Shown piece after piece: positions 35,219 to 47,900 of a stretch of 64,000 bases of DNA. The stretch's first letter is position 1, and every line of letters begins with the position of its first letter. Under the pieces are notes generated by a model that saw only the letters and a program-made list of their open reading frames with translations, searched no databases and had not been told where the DNA came from. Location: assembly GCA_025093555.1 (NCBI GenBank), contig JAIWNF010000076.1:62001-126000 (forward strand). Reading direction: 5' to 3'. The position numbers and the translations under genes were made by a program. This DNA comes from Circinella umbellata. Taxonomy: Eukaryota > Mucoromycota > Mucoromycetes > Mucorales > Lichtheimiaceae.

Positions 35219-37539
35219 AAAATTATGCAAAGAGTGAAAACTCCAGCAGCGTTGCTGAAAAGCCTTATCTTTGGAAATTATAGTCAGCTATTCTTCCGCA
35301 GCAGCAGTTGCAGGAGCTTTCTCCCTGAAGAGGATAAGCAACTTGTTCCTCTTCGATCAGGGGCAGTAAGAAAAAGTTTTCTCACTCACTAGAAGGAAGT
35401 CACCAAAGGTTACAACAGCGAAATGTAAAGTGCACTTGAAAGGTGGAATGGAAGAGCGGGCCGAAACAATCCACACCTCTTTGCATCAACCACTTCGCGT
35501 GTTTCAGAGATTTTCTTGGACATTACCACCGTTTTTTTTTATTTTGTATTCTGCAACATTCTTCCCAGTTGCTTCAAAATTGTAAGCATTCAGAAATGTT
35601 CTTTTCTAAAATTTAATAAAATAAAAATAAGTCAAGATGTCAACTACTACTAGTTATTTTGAAATGACATGTCGTTTCCTTTTTGCTTATAAAACTATAC
35701 CATATTCAATTGATATGCTGGCTGATAGTATTAATGTATATACACACCGATATTCTTTCTAATAAGAATATAACTCAACTGAGTGGAGGAAAAAAATTGT
35801 TAAAAACCGTCCCTTTTTACCATAAGTCTCAAAACAAAAAAGAACATTAATCATAATTTTTTTAAGGGGTGCATACTGATTAGTCCCTAAGATTTATCAG
35901 CTGTTTATACTATTCTTATTCTTAAGAGCTTCTGTTATTTTATTTATTATATAACTACAGAGCATCATGCATTGCGTAAAGTTGTGCTCAAATTATTCAA
36001 AGGTCATCAACTAGTGGAAAATTATAGTTTCGCATTTTTATACAACAGATCAAAAAAAAAAGAAAGAGTTCATCTTTTTATCCTCAGCCAAATAAAACAA
36101 AAGTGAGAGAAAAGAATCCGAGGCAACGGAAATCTTTGTAACAAAGAATTGATTGGTTGAATCATAATAATTTTTAAACTATATGATATATTATTTTATT
36201 GAAGGGTGGGAAAACCAAAACTATGACTTCTACCTGAATCATAGAGAGAAAAGATATAATCTGACTCTGTGGCAAAAAGAAATACGTACGTATTCATTTA
36301 TTTTTTTCTCACAGATGACAAAGCAATACTTTTATTTATTTTTAAGGATTTTATTATTATTCTATCCTCTTCATTCCACCATAAACCTCATCAAGTAAAG
36401 AAAAAAAAAGTAACGCGTCAAATATACAATATATTCTTTTTTTTTTAATGATTAAAATACCTCAAACCACATGTCGCAAGATAACCAATTTTGAAAAAAA
36501 ATAACTCAAAAGATAACGTCTCTACTTGTTACACTTTTTTTTTTCTTGTTTCTATTTAGAGTTTATTGAGGGTGTGTGGACTGATAAGATTAGTAAATTC
36601 TATTATGCTTCAATTCAATAACTAAATCGAGCAAGATCGCTCCCAAAAAAGGTCAATCACAGGCTATTGATGACAAATAATATGTAGGACAATCGACTTG
36701 TTTGGATATTTTCTTTAATCAAAACAGAAACATTAAACTTTATAAAATAAATGCTGCATTACTTTTTAAAATCCGTTGATAATAAGAAAAATCAAACGTT
36801 ATCTTTTGTTGGTTATATATTAAAGGGATAAATAACTTATATATATTATAATACTACTATATATTGATAACGATATATATATTTTGCTTACGTATATCAA
36901 ATATATGTTATGATTAATAAATAATAATGAAGCAATGCATACCATTTTTACTATTATTATTATTATTATTTTGCATGAAGAAAAAAAAAACGAACAAACC
37001 GTATACTGGCTATTCTTTATTAAAAAAATCAATCATGGGAAATGTGATGTTGTCCCACGCTTTTATTTTGTGTGATTCTTTTTTTTCTTTCATTATGATT
37101 ATGTATATACCATCATACCTCGATATAATAAATCACTGATACTCATTTTATATTCACACCCCCGGGTTCATCTCCATCTTTTTATCTACAATTATGGACT
37201 TTTTTTTTTTTTTTTACCTATCTTACAATCATAATTCATCATTATCATATAAGATTGAAATGTATGAGAGAAATCATATAAAAAGGCAATCAACTTTTTC
37301 TTCTTAACTTTCACTCCTTTTTTTAAATATTTTTTTTTTCTTTTGTTTCTTAACAACAATCTCTTTACATATATATTTATACGTGACACATATCTTTTTT
37401 CTTTTAGTATAATAATTTACGCGATATAGACAGTACCCACCCCCTTTTTCTTTTTATCAATACACATATTAAAAAATTACTTACATAAAACTAAACCCGT
37501 CAACTCACCTTTATTATCATCAATCACGACTACGTAACC
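35216..37539. other. Intergenic with a short higher-GC stretch
   Basis: About 35220-35520 is less AT-rich than its surroundings and may be a relic of an unknown element; neither strand gives a convincing protein. From 36400 to 37539 the DNA is T-rich with poly-T runs and is probably the upstream region of the permease gene. Confidence 0.45.
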
Positions 37540-40365
37540 ATGGGACTTGGTTTTATGAAAAAACAAGACGTAACCGAGAAACAGGTTGAAGGAGGGAAAC
37601 CTGGTATTACTGCGGATGAACAGCTTTTAAATGAACTTGGTTACACTCAAGTATGATAAAATTATTTCTTGTTATCTATTTTGGCTCATTTTCTATATTA
37701 TATATTATTAACCATTGATCTTGTATGAACTGTTTATTACATTTATAGGATTTAAATCGCTCAATCTCTGCATTTTCTAACTTTGCTATTGCATTCTCTT
37801 GTTGTTCCGTTCTTTCCGGTTTGACACCTGTATGTAATCAAATTACTGATACTAAAAATTTTGATTTGAGATATATATATAGATTAACAATTGACTGATT
37901 TTCCTCTTTATCATTTTGACTTTATATTACACGATTAATTTAATGATAGATGTGGGGTGACGCCATGAATGACGCTGGAAGTCTTGGTGTTATTTGGGGC
38001 TGGTAAGAAATCTTATTTACTTTTTTATTATTCATTAGATGGATACGTAGTGAAAAAATAAAAGATATGGTAATAACATTTTCTTATCAATTAATAGGTT
38101 TATTACTGGCACTTTTACAATGATTGTTGCTATGTCACTTGCCGAAATTTGTTCTGCTTATCCTACTACTGGAGGTAAAGAAAAATATATAGCAAAGTTT
38201 CTTTTTTTTAATCTTTTATGTTTCTTATCGAGAACTTTTGTGTTTACTTTGCTATTGCCGCAATTTGGCACAATAATATGACTATTTAATTAGTTTTTGA
38301 GAACATGAATGATACTAATTGAATATATATTATTATCATCAAAACAAATAGGTTTATATTTCTGGGTTAGTAGACTGGCGCCACCAAAATATATGCCTTT
38401 GGCATGTTGGTTGACGTAAGTCTTTCGTTCATATTTGTTTTTGTCAACTGCAAAAAATAATTATAAAACAGTCTAAATAGTTTTTTTAATCAATATATTT
38501 TAGTGGCTGGTTTAATTGGATCGGTCTTGTATGTAAGTAGTATTGAATTGGAAAAAAAACTAAAAGCTAAAATGTACATTTGAAAGCAACCAATAATTAA
38601 TATTTATATTCTACTTTTTTCTACCCCTCAATCGAATATATAATTAGTCGGTATTACATCGGTAGATCTTGGCCTTTCTCAATTTATTGCTGGTGTCATC
38701 AATGTATGGCAACCTGAGGTTGATACATCTGTCTATATGCAATATGGTATTTTCGTTGGTATTTTGTTTATTCACGGTTGTCTTAATTCGTTTGCTGTTA
38801 GCTGGAACGGTTGGATGAATCAATTTGCTTGTAAGTTTTTTTTTTTCTCTTTTAAATAGAAGAATTGATAACTCTATTTATTAACGTATATATATTGGAT
38901 AGTCTACGCTAATATGCTTGGTATCTTGTTAATCGTTGTTGTTGGTCTTTCAATTACTCGTCCACTTGCTACTGGTGACTTTGTGGTATGTGCTTTTTTT
39001 TATTTATGAAAAATTAACTATAATTATTCAAATAATCTAACAATTTATCTCGTTGTCATATTGGAATTTTATGTTTATGTATAATAGTTCAGTGAGTTTT
39101 ATAATGGCTCTGGTTTTTCAAGTGATGGTTATGCTTTCCTTCTTGTTATCCTTCAAAGTCAATATACCTTGAGTGGTTATGACAGTGCTGCTCACATGTC
39201 TGAAGGTCAGTCCACTTTGTTAATTGGACTATTTATATCTTTTCTCCTTAATAGCTTATACATATATTATTATTATTATCATTCTAACTGTATATAATAT
39301 ATATGTATATGTATATATATAGAAACCAAGAATTCTCAACATGGCTCACCTTTTGGTATTCTGACAGCTGTCGCAGCTAATGTTGTATCTGGTTTCATCT
39401 TTTTAATTGGCGTAAGTTTCATGACAAAAGATTTTATGAATCAAATTGTTGGTGAAAATGCTATTCAACCCCAAATGGTCCAAGTCTTTGTTGATGGTGT
39501 TGGTCAAGGTAAGAACAAAAAAAAAAAGACCGTTTTATAATTGAAAAAAGCAATATTCCCCCCCTATACTCATATTCTAATTATCATCATGATAAAAATT
39601 ATTATTACTAGCATGGACCATGGTATTCTTGATCTTTGTTATGGTTTCCATTTTCTTCTGTGGTAGTAGTCTTACATTGGGTAGTTCTCGAATGGTTTAT
39701 GCATTCGCAAGAGATGGAGCTATGCCTCTTTCCGAACGATTACATAAATTGGATTCACGTACTAAGAACCCTGTCAATGCTGTTTGGTTTAACGTGATCA
39801 TTGCAGGTGTTGTCGGTGTTCTTTATATGATTAATAGTACTGCTTATGAAGCTATTGTATCAGTCAACACGATTGGTTCCCAGCTTTCCTATTTGGTACC
39901 TATTGTATTGCGTATCACTGTTTCTCGCACATCTTTCAGTCCTGGTACGTATACAAAGTAAATGATGAAAAATCATTCTTACCTTTATAACAAAAAGTCA
40001 CAAAATTATAGATGCTAATTAAAACAAATATCTTTTTACGTATAACAATTATAGGACCTTGGAATTTGGGTCGATACAGTACTATTGCTGGCGTTTTGTC
40101 ATCTTGTTGGCTTCTTTTTACCTGCTGTCTATTTATTTGTCCTACTGAAGCACCTATTACTGCTGATAATATGAATTATGCTATCGCACCATTCGCATTT
40201 ATCATGCTTCTCTCTGGCGGATATTTTGCTATCTGGGGTCGTAAATGGTTCACTGGACCTGTTAGAGTTATTAATGGCCAAGAAGTTGTTCTTGGTGATG
40301 ATGATTCTATTACTTCTGTTAAAAAGGAAAAAGAAGAATTCGCATCTTCATCATCAAGCAACTAA
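37540..40365 (+). CDS. APC-superfamily amino-acid/choline-type permease, 542 aa
   Basis: Twelve exons (37540-37650, 37749-37829, 37950-38002, 38098-38174, 38352-38415, 38504-38532, 38648-38830, 38903-38985, 39088-39205, 39323-39508, 39612-39944, 40055-40365) join without a break. The protein has a polar N-terminus, about twelve hydrophobic helices and an acidic/serine C-terminal tail. Family marks include ISAFSNFAIAFSCCSVLSG in helix 1, EICSAYPTTGGLYFW in the second to third helix region, the helix 6 motif LSGYDSAAHMSEET, and GSSRMVYAFARDGAMP before helix 9. These place it with fungal GABA/choline/amino-acid permeases (Uga4/Hnm1-like), plasma-membrane or vacuolar proton symporters. The substrate cannot be read from the sequence. 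Many exon junctions fall between transmembrane helices. Confidence 0.93.
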
Positions 40366-41604
40366 TTTATTTTATATAAACAGGAGAAGCAGCAAACAAA
40401 AATTCCATCTTAATTGTATTATTACCAATTATCACACTAGTATTATATTATTATTATTATTATTCTCATCAGTCTTAATTCTTTATCACTTTATACATAA
40501 TTATTTCTTATACACTTGTACATAGCCAGAAACACGCACGCGCGCTCTCTCTCTCTCCTTATACTTCATGCAAATAATTTATCAAGTTGGCTATAATATT
40601 ATATAAACGAAAATCACAATAAAAAGAATTTCATAAATGATATTAATCTTTTCTATTTTTTTAATGGTATTTTTTTGGTTATATACATATCTTTTATTTT
40701 GTCTCTATGGCTTTTTGTTTTTGTACAAGAAGAAGTATATAACTTAACAATTTTACGTATCATCTATAAATTTACTGATCTTATTATTTAGGTACGTACC
40801 TACAGGAAAGCTGTAAAATTCTGTGAAGTCCTGTACAATATTCCTTCTTAGGAAATAGAACAAAAAAATCCCCTGACGTCATGCACAATCATGTAGTATG
40901 TTTATTTAACTATTTTTTTTTTTTTTTTTGGTTTTACTATAATAAATCGACATCACCGACTATATTTCTAGACACCATTTTCGAATAAATGTAGTAGTCA
41001 CGATAAATCTTATTGCTAGTTATCTATGTAGCGGTCATCCGTATAATGTCCAGAATAATACCAACATGTTACTGATGTGTGATTGCTTCCCCTTCAACAA
41101 AATAACATTCACTGTCAGTCTGACCTATTATGTATAACCCACATACTGTCATCGCTCGCTATAACGATACGTACCCCCCGTGAGACCAAAAGGGTATCGT
41201 TACGTATATTGAATAATCGTTATAACGAATTCTTGACCTGAGTTATAATGATTGGGTAAAATCCTATCCATATGCACTCGACCTCACATTTATATATGTC
41301 TTACAAAAAGAAGAAAACTCTAGCACATTATATCATTCATACATACCGTAAATAAAACAGCTCTTTTTTTGTCTTTGTACAGTTTCGTCCCCCATCAAAT
41401 ATTCCTTGACATTATTATAACTGACGCTGATCTCGTTTTAAAATAATGCGAGTATTGTACTTCTATATGTAATGTAATTTTAATGAGTTAGATATAAGTT
41501 AATTCATTATCATCATACTACTAAAACAAAAGCAGAGGACTGTTATATTTACGTAACTTCAATAAATGCCAGAAATTATTATTTATGCAAAGGTATACTT
41601 GCAG
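40366..41604. other. Intergenic
   Basis: The 3' flank of the permease gene contains CT-rich and TATTAT runs. A small inverted pair, AACGATAC at 41163-41170 and GTATCGTT at 41194-41201, and the palindrome CGTTATAACG just downstream could be remnants of a miniature element. No gene is seen. Confidence 0.45.
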
Positions 41605-42492
41605 GACAGAGTAGTAAGGCACAGCGGAAACAGTTATAAGGCAATGACGCGACCGCAAGATAACACGACATTAAGTACCTGCCCTTTTGTTTTTATAACT
41701 TTCTACTAGAACCAACAGTCAATTTCAATGTTCGTCAATATAAATTTGAGCTTGGTGAAAATCGCCCTGAGCAGCCTAGTTCCCGGGCTCTTCATCGGGA
41801 GTTTTTGACATCTTTTACCCAAATGATGAATCAGCAGCTTCCTAATAATGTATCTGTCATTTGCACAACTCTATTGCCTTCTAGCAATTCACTTATTATC
41901 GCAAGGCTCGATAATATGTAAACTGAGATTACGTTGGTAACTCCTGCCGTTAGTAGACCGCAGGAGACTGCTAATTTACTAGTGGAACGTCAAGAATACA
42001 CAGACGTGGCAATTGGCGTTCAATGTAGAGTCCAAAGTGATGACAAAGTCAACGAGTTACCGTTGGACTTTGCTCGTTGACCACCGCAACAGCCGAGGTA
42101 AGGTTATAAATTAGAAACCGTCCGATGTTGGAGCAACCATATTGGGATTGGCCTTTAAAAACGTTAAAGATCAACAAAATAATTTGACAGGGATCGAAAA
42201 ATATGTTGATCCAGTCATAGCAAGAATGAAGTTGATGGTTTCAAGTGGTATTGTACCAGTATCTTGGACATCTCAAGATGAAACTATACCTAAAAGTATA
42301 ATGGAACTGTTTCTTGACTTAGTTTTCAAATATTATTTATTTGTATCACTCGATGAATGTGGGAGAAACTGGATTGCACGACATTTCATCATGCAGAAAG
42401 GGGACAATATCCATATAAACAATGAAGACAAAAGAAGGTCAGTAATTTTTAAATGGGGTTCAGCAATATATAAATTGATAGTTTTTCAATAG
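41605..42492 (+). pseudogene. Relic of an unknown multi-exon gene with two in-frame stops
   Basis: An exon at 41605-41674 (KAMTRPQDNTTL) joins in phase through GTACCT...CTACTAG to a long frame from 41710 (PTVNFNVRQYKFELGE, REFLTSFTQMMNQQLPNN, SLIIARLDNM). That frame is cut by TAA at 41919-41921, yet continues in the same register (TLVTPAVSRPQETANLL, VAIGVQCRVQSDDKV, LPLDFAR) to TGA at 42078-42080. It then reaches a GTAAGG donor and a further frame to 42492 (LAFKNVKDQQNN, YVDPVIARMK, FVSLDECGRNWIARHF). Frame retention on both sides of the stops shows that it was a real protein. Not recognised; possibly another lineage-specific family. No start was found. Confidence 0.65.
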
Positions 42493-43045
42493 AATCGTTG
42501 CAGATACTTACCATTATACCTTTTACACTATATCTTGACAGGTTCTGAACGAAGGTGACCCATTCACATCTATACTATTTTACTGAAAATATATAATTCT
42601 AATTACTTATAAAAATAATAAGGCTATATTATTAATGGGTGAAGCAATGTCATTTTGTTCAAAGGAATCCAGCGAGATTGTTTATCAATTCTTCCTTCCT
42701 TGTACAAAATACTCTAATATATATTACTCTTTTTGCTTGCCGCCACCACACCAGAAATATTAATTTATGATTTCAATTCTATAATATGTATATTCTACTC
42801 ATAATTCTGATTTTTTATTTATATTAGGCATTCAGTACGTAAGCAGTGACAAAAGGTAAATCTGACCACCAGGTACACAAAAAAAATTGGTTTCATTATT
42901 ATTTTATCATTGTCATGATAGCATCATATCTTTTTTTTCTTTATTCGTGTAAATAAACAGTGGTTTTTAATATAATCAATTGAATTTGGTTTCTAGTTTT
43001 TTTTTTCTTTTTATATATGTTTACATCAACTCTACAATAAACAAC

Positions 43046-43396
43046 ATGGACAGCATTGACATTCAAAATACACCAAGATTATCAAATGAAGTGTTGTTCC
43101 TGATATTCAAAGAAGTCGATGACTTTGGGACTTTTTGTTTTGGCTTGTGCATGTATCAGCGTTTATTGAAGAACGGTATTCATGTCTCAGATCTGGGAAG
43201 ACACGTTGGAACAGTTTTATTTTTCAAATAGGTTAATAGCAAATACACAAATACACAACTACAAACTTATGAGAAATATTATGTGGAAATGATAAATATG
43301 AGTATGCTACGTACAGACGGTTCTTTAATGGCGTTGCTGTGTCATATTGGCAACCGCCACTTGAAATTTCTCAGTATACAGAATCTATTTTGTTGA
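43046..43396 (+). pseudogene. F-box protein remnant
   Basis: From the ATG at 43046 the frame begins MDSIDIQNTPRLSNEVLFLI and continues FKEVDDFGTFCFGL, matching the first half of an F-box (L-x-NE-[IV]-L-x-x-I-F). It stops at TAG 43229-43231. The same register remains open and protein-like for another 54 codons (YTNTQLQTYEKYYVEMIN, SLMALLCHIGNRHLKFLS), as in F-box proteins with leucine-rich repeats. Full-length family members are several hundred residues, so this is a truncated, interrupted copy. F-box proteins are substrate adaptors of SCF ubiquitin ligases. Confidence 0.5.
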
Positions 43397-44742
43397 GGGG
43401 AAGATAGACAAATAAATACCATATACCTTTTGATTCATCAATTATTATTACGCCTGTCTTTATATTCATAATACAGAAGCCAATTGTGATTCAACAATAC
43501 TCTTTTTAGATTCACTCACCATTTGCTTCCACACTTTCACTCACATCTTTTCACTCACTTTTTTTCAATCACCTACCTTGTTGGATCACCTTCTACCTTG
43601 TTGGAACACCGACCTTTTCACCTACCCGAATGAACAAAAAGAGTTTGGAGACCTTGGAAATAATGTTTATCATTTCACGATAGAAAGTGATAGAACTTCT
43701 GAACATTATTGGAGCAAGTAGAATCATCACACAGCTTTTGATCTGTCTTAGTTTGACTACAAACAAGAATATGAGCAAGGTACACTTCAAGTTATATCCT
43801 TAAAATCGGTTAGCATACATTAGATTTTAGCAAGTGACAATCAAAAAATGAAGTTTATCAGGTTTATTTTGGAAAGAAGAATCTCATTTCAAAAGCTTAT
43901 ATGGCTGCTCTACGTATTACTGAAAAAATCGAATGTGTATTCAAAGGATTATTATCTTTGAAAATAAATGTAGTACTATGGATATTATAAAGACCATCCG
44001 CTATGATGTTGGATTTAACAGCTTTGGTAACAATTAGCTCCTGCAGCGGTAGCTGTTACAGTGCTGTTAAGTTTAACTGTTACGCGGACTGTTTGATTAG
44101 TAGGATAACTTAAGGTCTTTATTGTTCAAAAACCATTTAGAATATAAATCTCCTTCCCCCCCCCCTTTTTTTTATAAATAGTGGGCTAATCATTATTATA
44201 AAAAGTGAGAATCAAAAAAAAACAAGCTTGGTGGTCGATAACTATTTATTTTTGTCCAACCTTAAAAAAAGATTACTAAAATAGTTTTTTTAACATGTAT
44301 AATTATGCAGTTATTTATTTACTTTCTTTTTTCTATAATAATAAAATATAAAGAAGTTTATTTTTATTTATTTATTTATAAAGAGGATCAAAAGAGCAAA
44401 AAGAGAAAGACTTAAAAGAGGCGCTGCTAATAATGTATTTCTGTGTAATCTACCCAAAAAATCAAAGCAGATTGAAACCCACCTCGTTCTCAATTACTGT
44501 TTTAGTTGTTTCTCTCTCTCTCTCTCTCTTTTTTTTTTATCACTTAACCTTTACTCTCTTTTCTCACTCTTTTTTTTTTAAAGAAAACTTGGTTAAAAAA
44601 ATACTTTGTTTTCCTTTTCCGCTTTTCACAAATTTAATCCACTTTTTTTTTAAACTCTTTTTCTCGTTACCTCTCTTTTTTTTTTTTATTTTATTTTTGG
44701 TCGTTCCTTTTTCTTTTACACCCTTTAAAAAAAATATAAGTC
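43397..44742. other. Intergenic and SSD1 upstream region
   Basis: Contains short direct repeats near 43570-43610 (CACCT...CTTGTTGGA twice) and CACTC repeats. A strongly pyrimidine-rich stretch (CTCTCTCTCTCT at about 44514-44530 and poly-T runs to 44720) immediately precedes the SSD1 start and looks like a fungal promoter/leader tract. Confidence 0.5.
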
Positions 44743-44936
44743 ATGGAACACGACCTCGAAACTCTGGAACATCAAACTGCTCCAGAGAGTACCCGTGGTC
44801 TGTTTGATCCTCCAGAACAGAACGTAAGTTTTTTTTTATATTATATTATATTATTTTATCACCTCTTTTTTCTTTCTCTTTATCTCTCGGAAACGAAATA
44901 TACGGTGTACAAAAAAAAACTTAAAGGATAGTGTGT

Positions 44937-44972
<36 letters not shown>

Positions 44973-47900
44973 AAGGGTCAGAAAAAAAAAAGAGCTCATT
45001 CTAATACTATACTTTTTCTCTAATTTCTAAAATGTATATAACGTCAACCAAAAAAAAAAAAACGACAATTTTTTTTAAATGAAAATAAAATATTTAAATA
45101 TAAACGATAATAAATAAAAGCCGCCACCTCCAATGTCAACTCGTAGTGCAGATAAACGTCGTTCGTTTCACGTCTTTGGTCCCATAGATAATTCCCGGTC
45201 TTCGAGACAACAGCAACCACAACAGCACCAACAACACCAGCGTGGACATCAACGTAGTAAGTCCGCCATCACGTCCGATATGTTACCCAATCAAAATGGT
45301 AACCGTCGGAATACCAACTTTGGGTTACATACTTTAGCGGAGGAAGAGGATGCTTATAACAGAAGAAAGCAACAACACCATCAATACCAACAACAACAAC
45401 AAGATGAACAATCTATTACTGTTGATTCTCTTCAAGATATGATTAATACCCTTAAAACATTACCATCTCAACATGATCAACAACAACAACAACCTTCAGT
45501 AACACCTACAACAACAACAAGTAATAGTCGTAGAAATAGTAGTCGGAAACATCAATCACTTAATTTCGGACTTCCTCAAGGTGCTAGACGTTTGTCCTAC
45601 AATGGTTCCTCTTCTACTTCTTCTGGTCGCAATAGTACTAACGGTGGAATTGATATTCAATCCGTTTTACCTATTCCATCCACTGAAGAAAAAGTAGATC
45701 GTCGTCGTTCATCAATGCGTATGCGCGCTGGTAGTATAAATGAACATCAAGATGAAGATGATAATACTAGTAATTTTGGTCTTTCTCGTGAACAAGCATT
45801 AGCTGAAGCAGAAGCTAAATTAATGGGTACTTACAAGAAACCTACAGGTCAAGATATTAATATTGTTGTCAATGGTAGTGATTCTACACCTAGTAATAGA
45901 AGATCGAATCATCGTAATTCTACACCTGTCACGCGTCGTTATTCTGAATCATCTGGTACTGGTAATAACTCAAGTGGATTCGATCTCAATGTTACTGCAA
46001 GTACAAGTACTAGTAAACGTGTATCATTACAATTACCTACATTGAATGAAAATACATTGGAAGGAGGTTCTCGTGCTAATCGTCGTATCACTTTTAACAA
46101 ACCACTTAATCTTGGTAATGATACGAATAAAGCTATGGGTCACAATCGAAGATCTTCACGTAACTTTACTGATGATTGGCGAAACAGTAAGTGTTCAAAT
46201 TTATTATTTTGTGGGGGAGCGGGGGGGGGAGAAAAGGAATTTGACTTTTCTAATAAATAAAAATCACAACATTATTTTTTAGGTGCAACCTCTCCAGGAT
46301 TACCTTATTCACCACGTTCATCCACTTATCGAACTTCATTTAATTTGGTTCCGTTTACCCCTACTCGTGTCAATTTTGCTCGTGATGATGCAAATCCACA
46401 TCAACGTCGTCCTTTGTTTATTGCTCATTTACCATTTTCTGCATTAACACCTTTATTCCGTGCGCGTCAATTGGTTCGTGGTATGCTTCGAGTGAATAAA
46501 CGTAATCGTAGTGATGCTTACGTATCATGTGAAGATTTGGATGCCGATATTTATGTGTGTGGTTCACGCGATCGTAATCGTGCTCTTGAAGGTGATGTAG
46601 TAGCTATTCGTCTCGTTGACGTTGAAAAAGTACTTCGTGAAAAAAAAGAAAAAGAAGAAGCTAAATTGGCTCGTAATGGAGGTCAAGTAAAAATGCGTCA
46701 ACCTGATGAAGAGGATGAAAATGAAATTATTTTTGGTGGTGATGATGATGTGGATACAGTTAAACCAAAATATTGTGGTGTTGTAGTAGCAATTCTTGAA
46801 CGTGCACAAAATCAAGTGTTTTCTGGGTAAGTTGATCCTATTTATAAATGTGTGTGTATGTGTATGTGTAAAGAAGAAAAATGAATATTGAATTTCTTTT
46901 CATTTCCCATTTTTTTTTAGTACGTTAACTCTCATGCGTCCTAATAATAAACGCGCTCAAGAAGAAAAAGCTGCAGAAGAAGCTCAAAAGGCAGAAACGG
47001 GTCATGCTCCTATCAAAGAAGCTCCTCGTATTGTTTGGTTCAAGGCAACAGATAAACGTGTTCCATTAATTGCTATTCCTATTGAACAAGCTCCTGCTGA
47101 TTTTGTTGATAATAGTGAAAATTATTCAAATCGTCTATTTGTGGTAAAATATAATTTTGAATATTTGGGGAAGGATTATTATATAAAAGAATACTCGGGG
47201 CTAAAAAGAAAAAAAAATGGGCTTAGTTCCACGCACACACACACACACACAAAGAGAGAGATAAAGAAGAAGCGATTGATGGTGGGAAAAAAGGAATTAA
47301 AATTTTATTTCTTAATTTAGGGATCTATTAAACGATGGCCTATCACATCTTTGCATCCATTCGGTACTTTGGAACGAGAATTGGGTGTCATTGAAGATTT
47401 GAATATTCAAACCAAGGCTATTTTAGCAGACAATAATGTCACGGATACTGAATTTTCTGAAGCTGTTCACAGTTGTTTACCTTCCATTCCATATCAAATT
47501 GAAGCCGATACTTTAGAGAGTCGTCGTGAAATGAAGGATGTAAGAGTATTTACTTTGGAAAATGCAAATGCAGAAGGTAAAAATAAAAAAAAAACGTCTT
47601 TCTTTTTTTTTCTGTATTACCATTTAATTTATAAAAAAGAAATTAACATGAACTTTATTTTTTAGTCCTTGATAATGCTTTCTCTATCCAAAAATTGGGT
47701 GATGATACATATGAAGTGGGTGTTCATGTAAGTGATGTTACTCACTTCATTAAAGCACATTCACCTTTGGATAAAGAGGCCCGTGCGCGTGCAGTTCGTG
47801 TTGAATTGGTTCACAAAGCTGTTCCTATTCTTCCAACTGAATTTACTGAACAAGTAACTAATTTAGTACCTAATGAACCAAGGTTTGTTTAGTTTATTTG

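Noticed and set aside
35198..35392. 64-residue frame in a higher-GC stretch
   Set aside because: Neither this frame nor the minus strand gives a recognisable protein; left as unassigned.
44433..44807. 124-residue open frame upstream of and overlapping SSD1
   Set aside because: Composed of F, S and L from CT- and T-tracts of the promoter region; no protein features.
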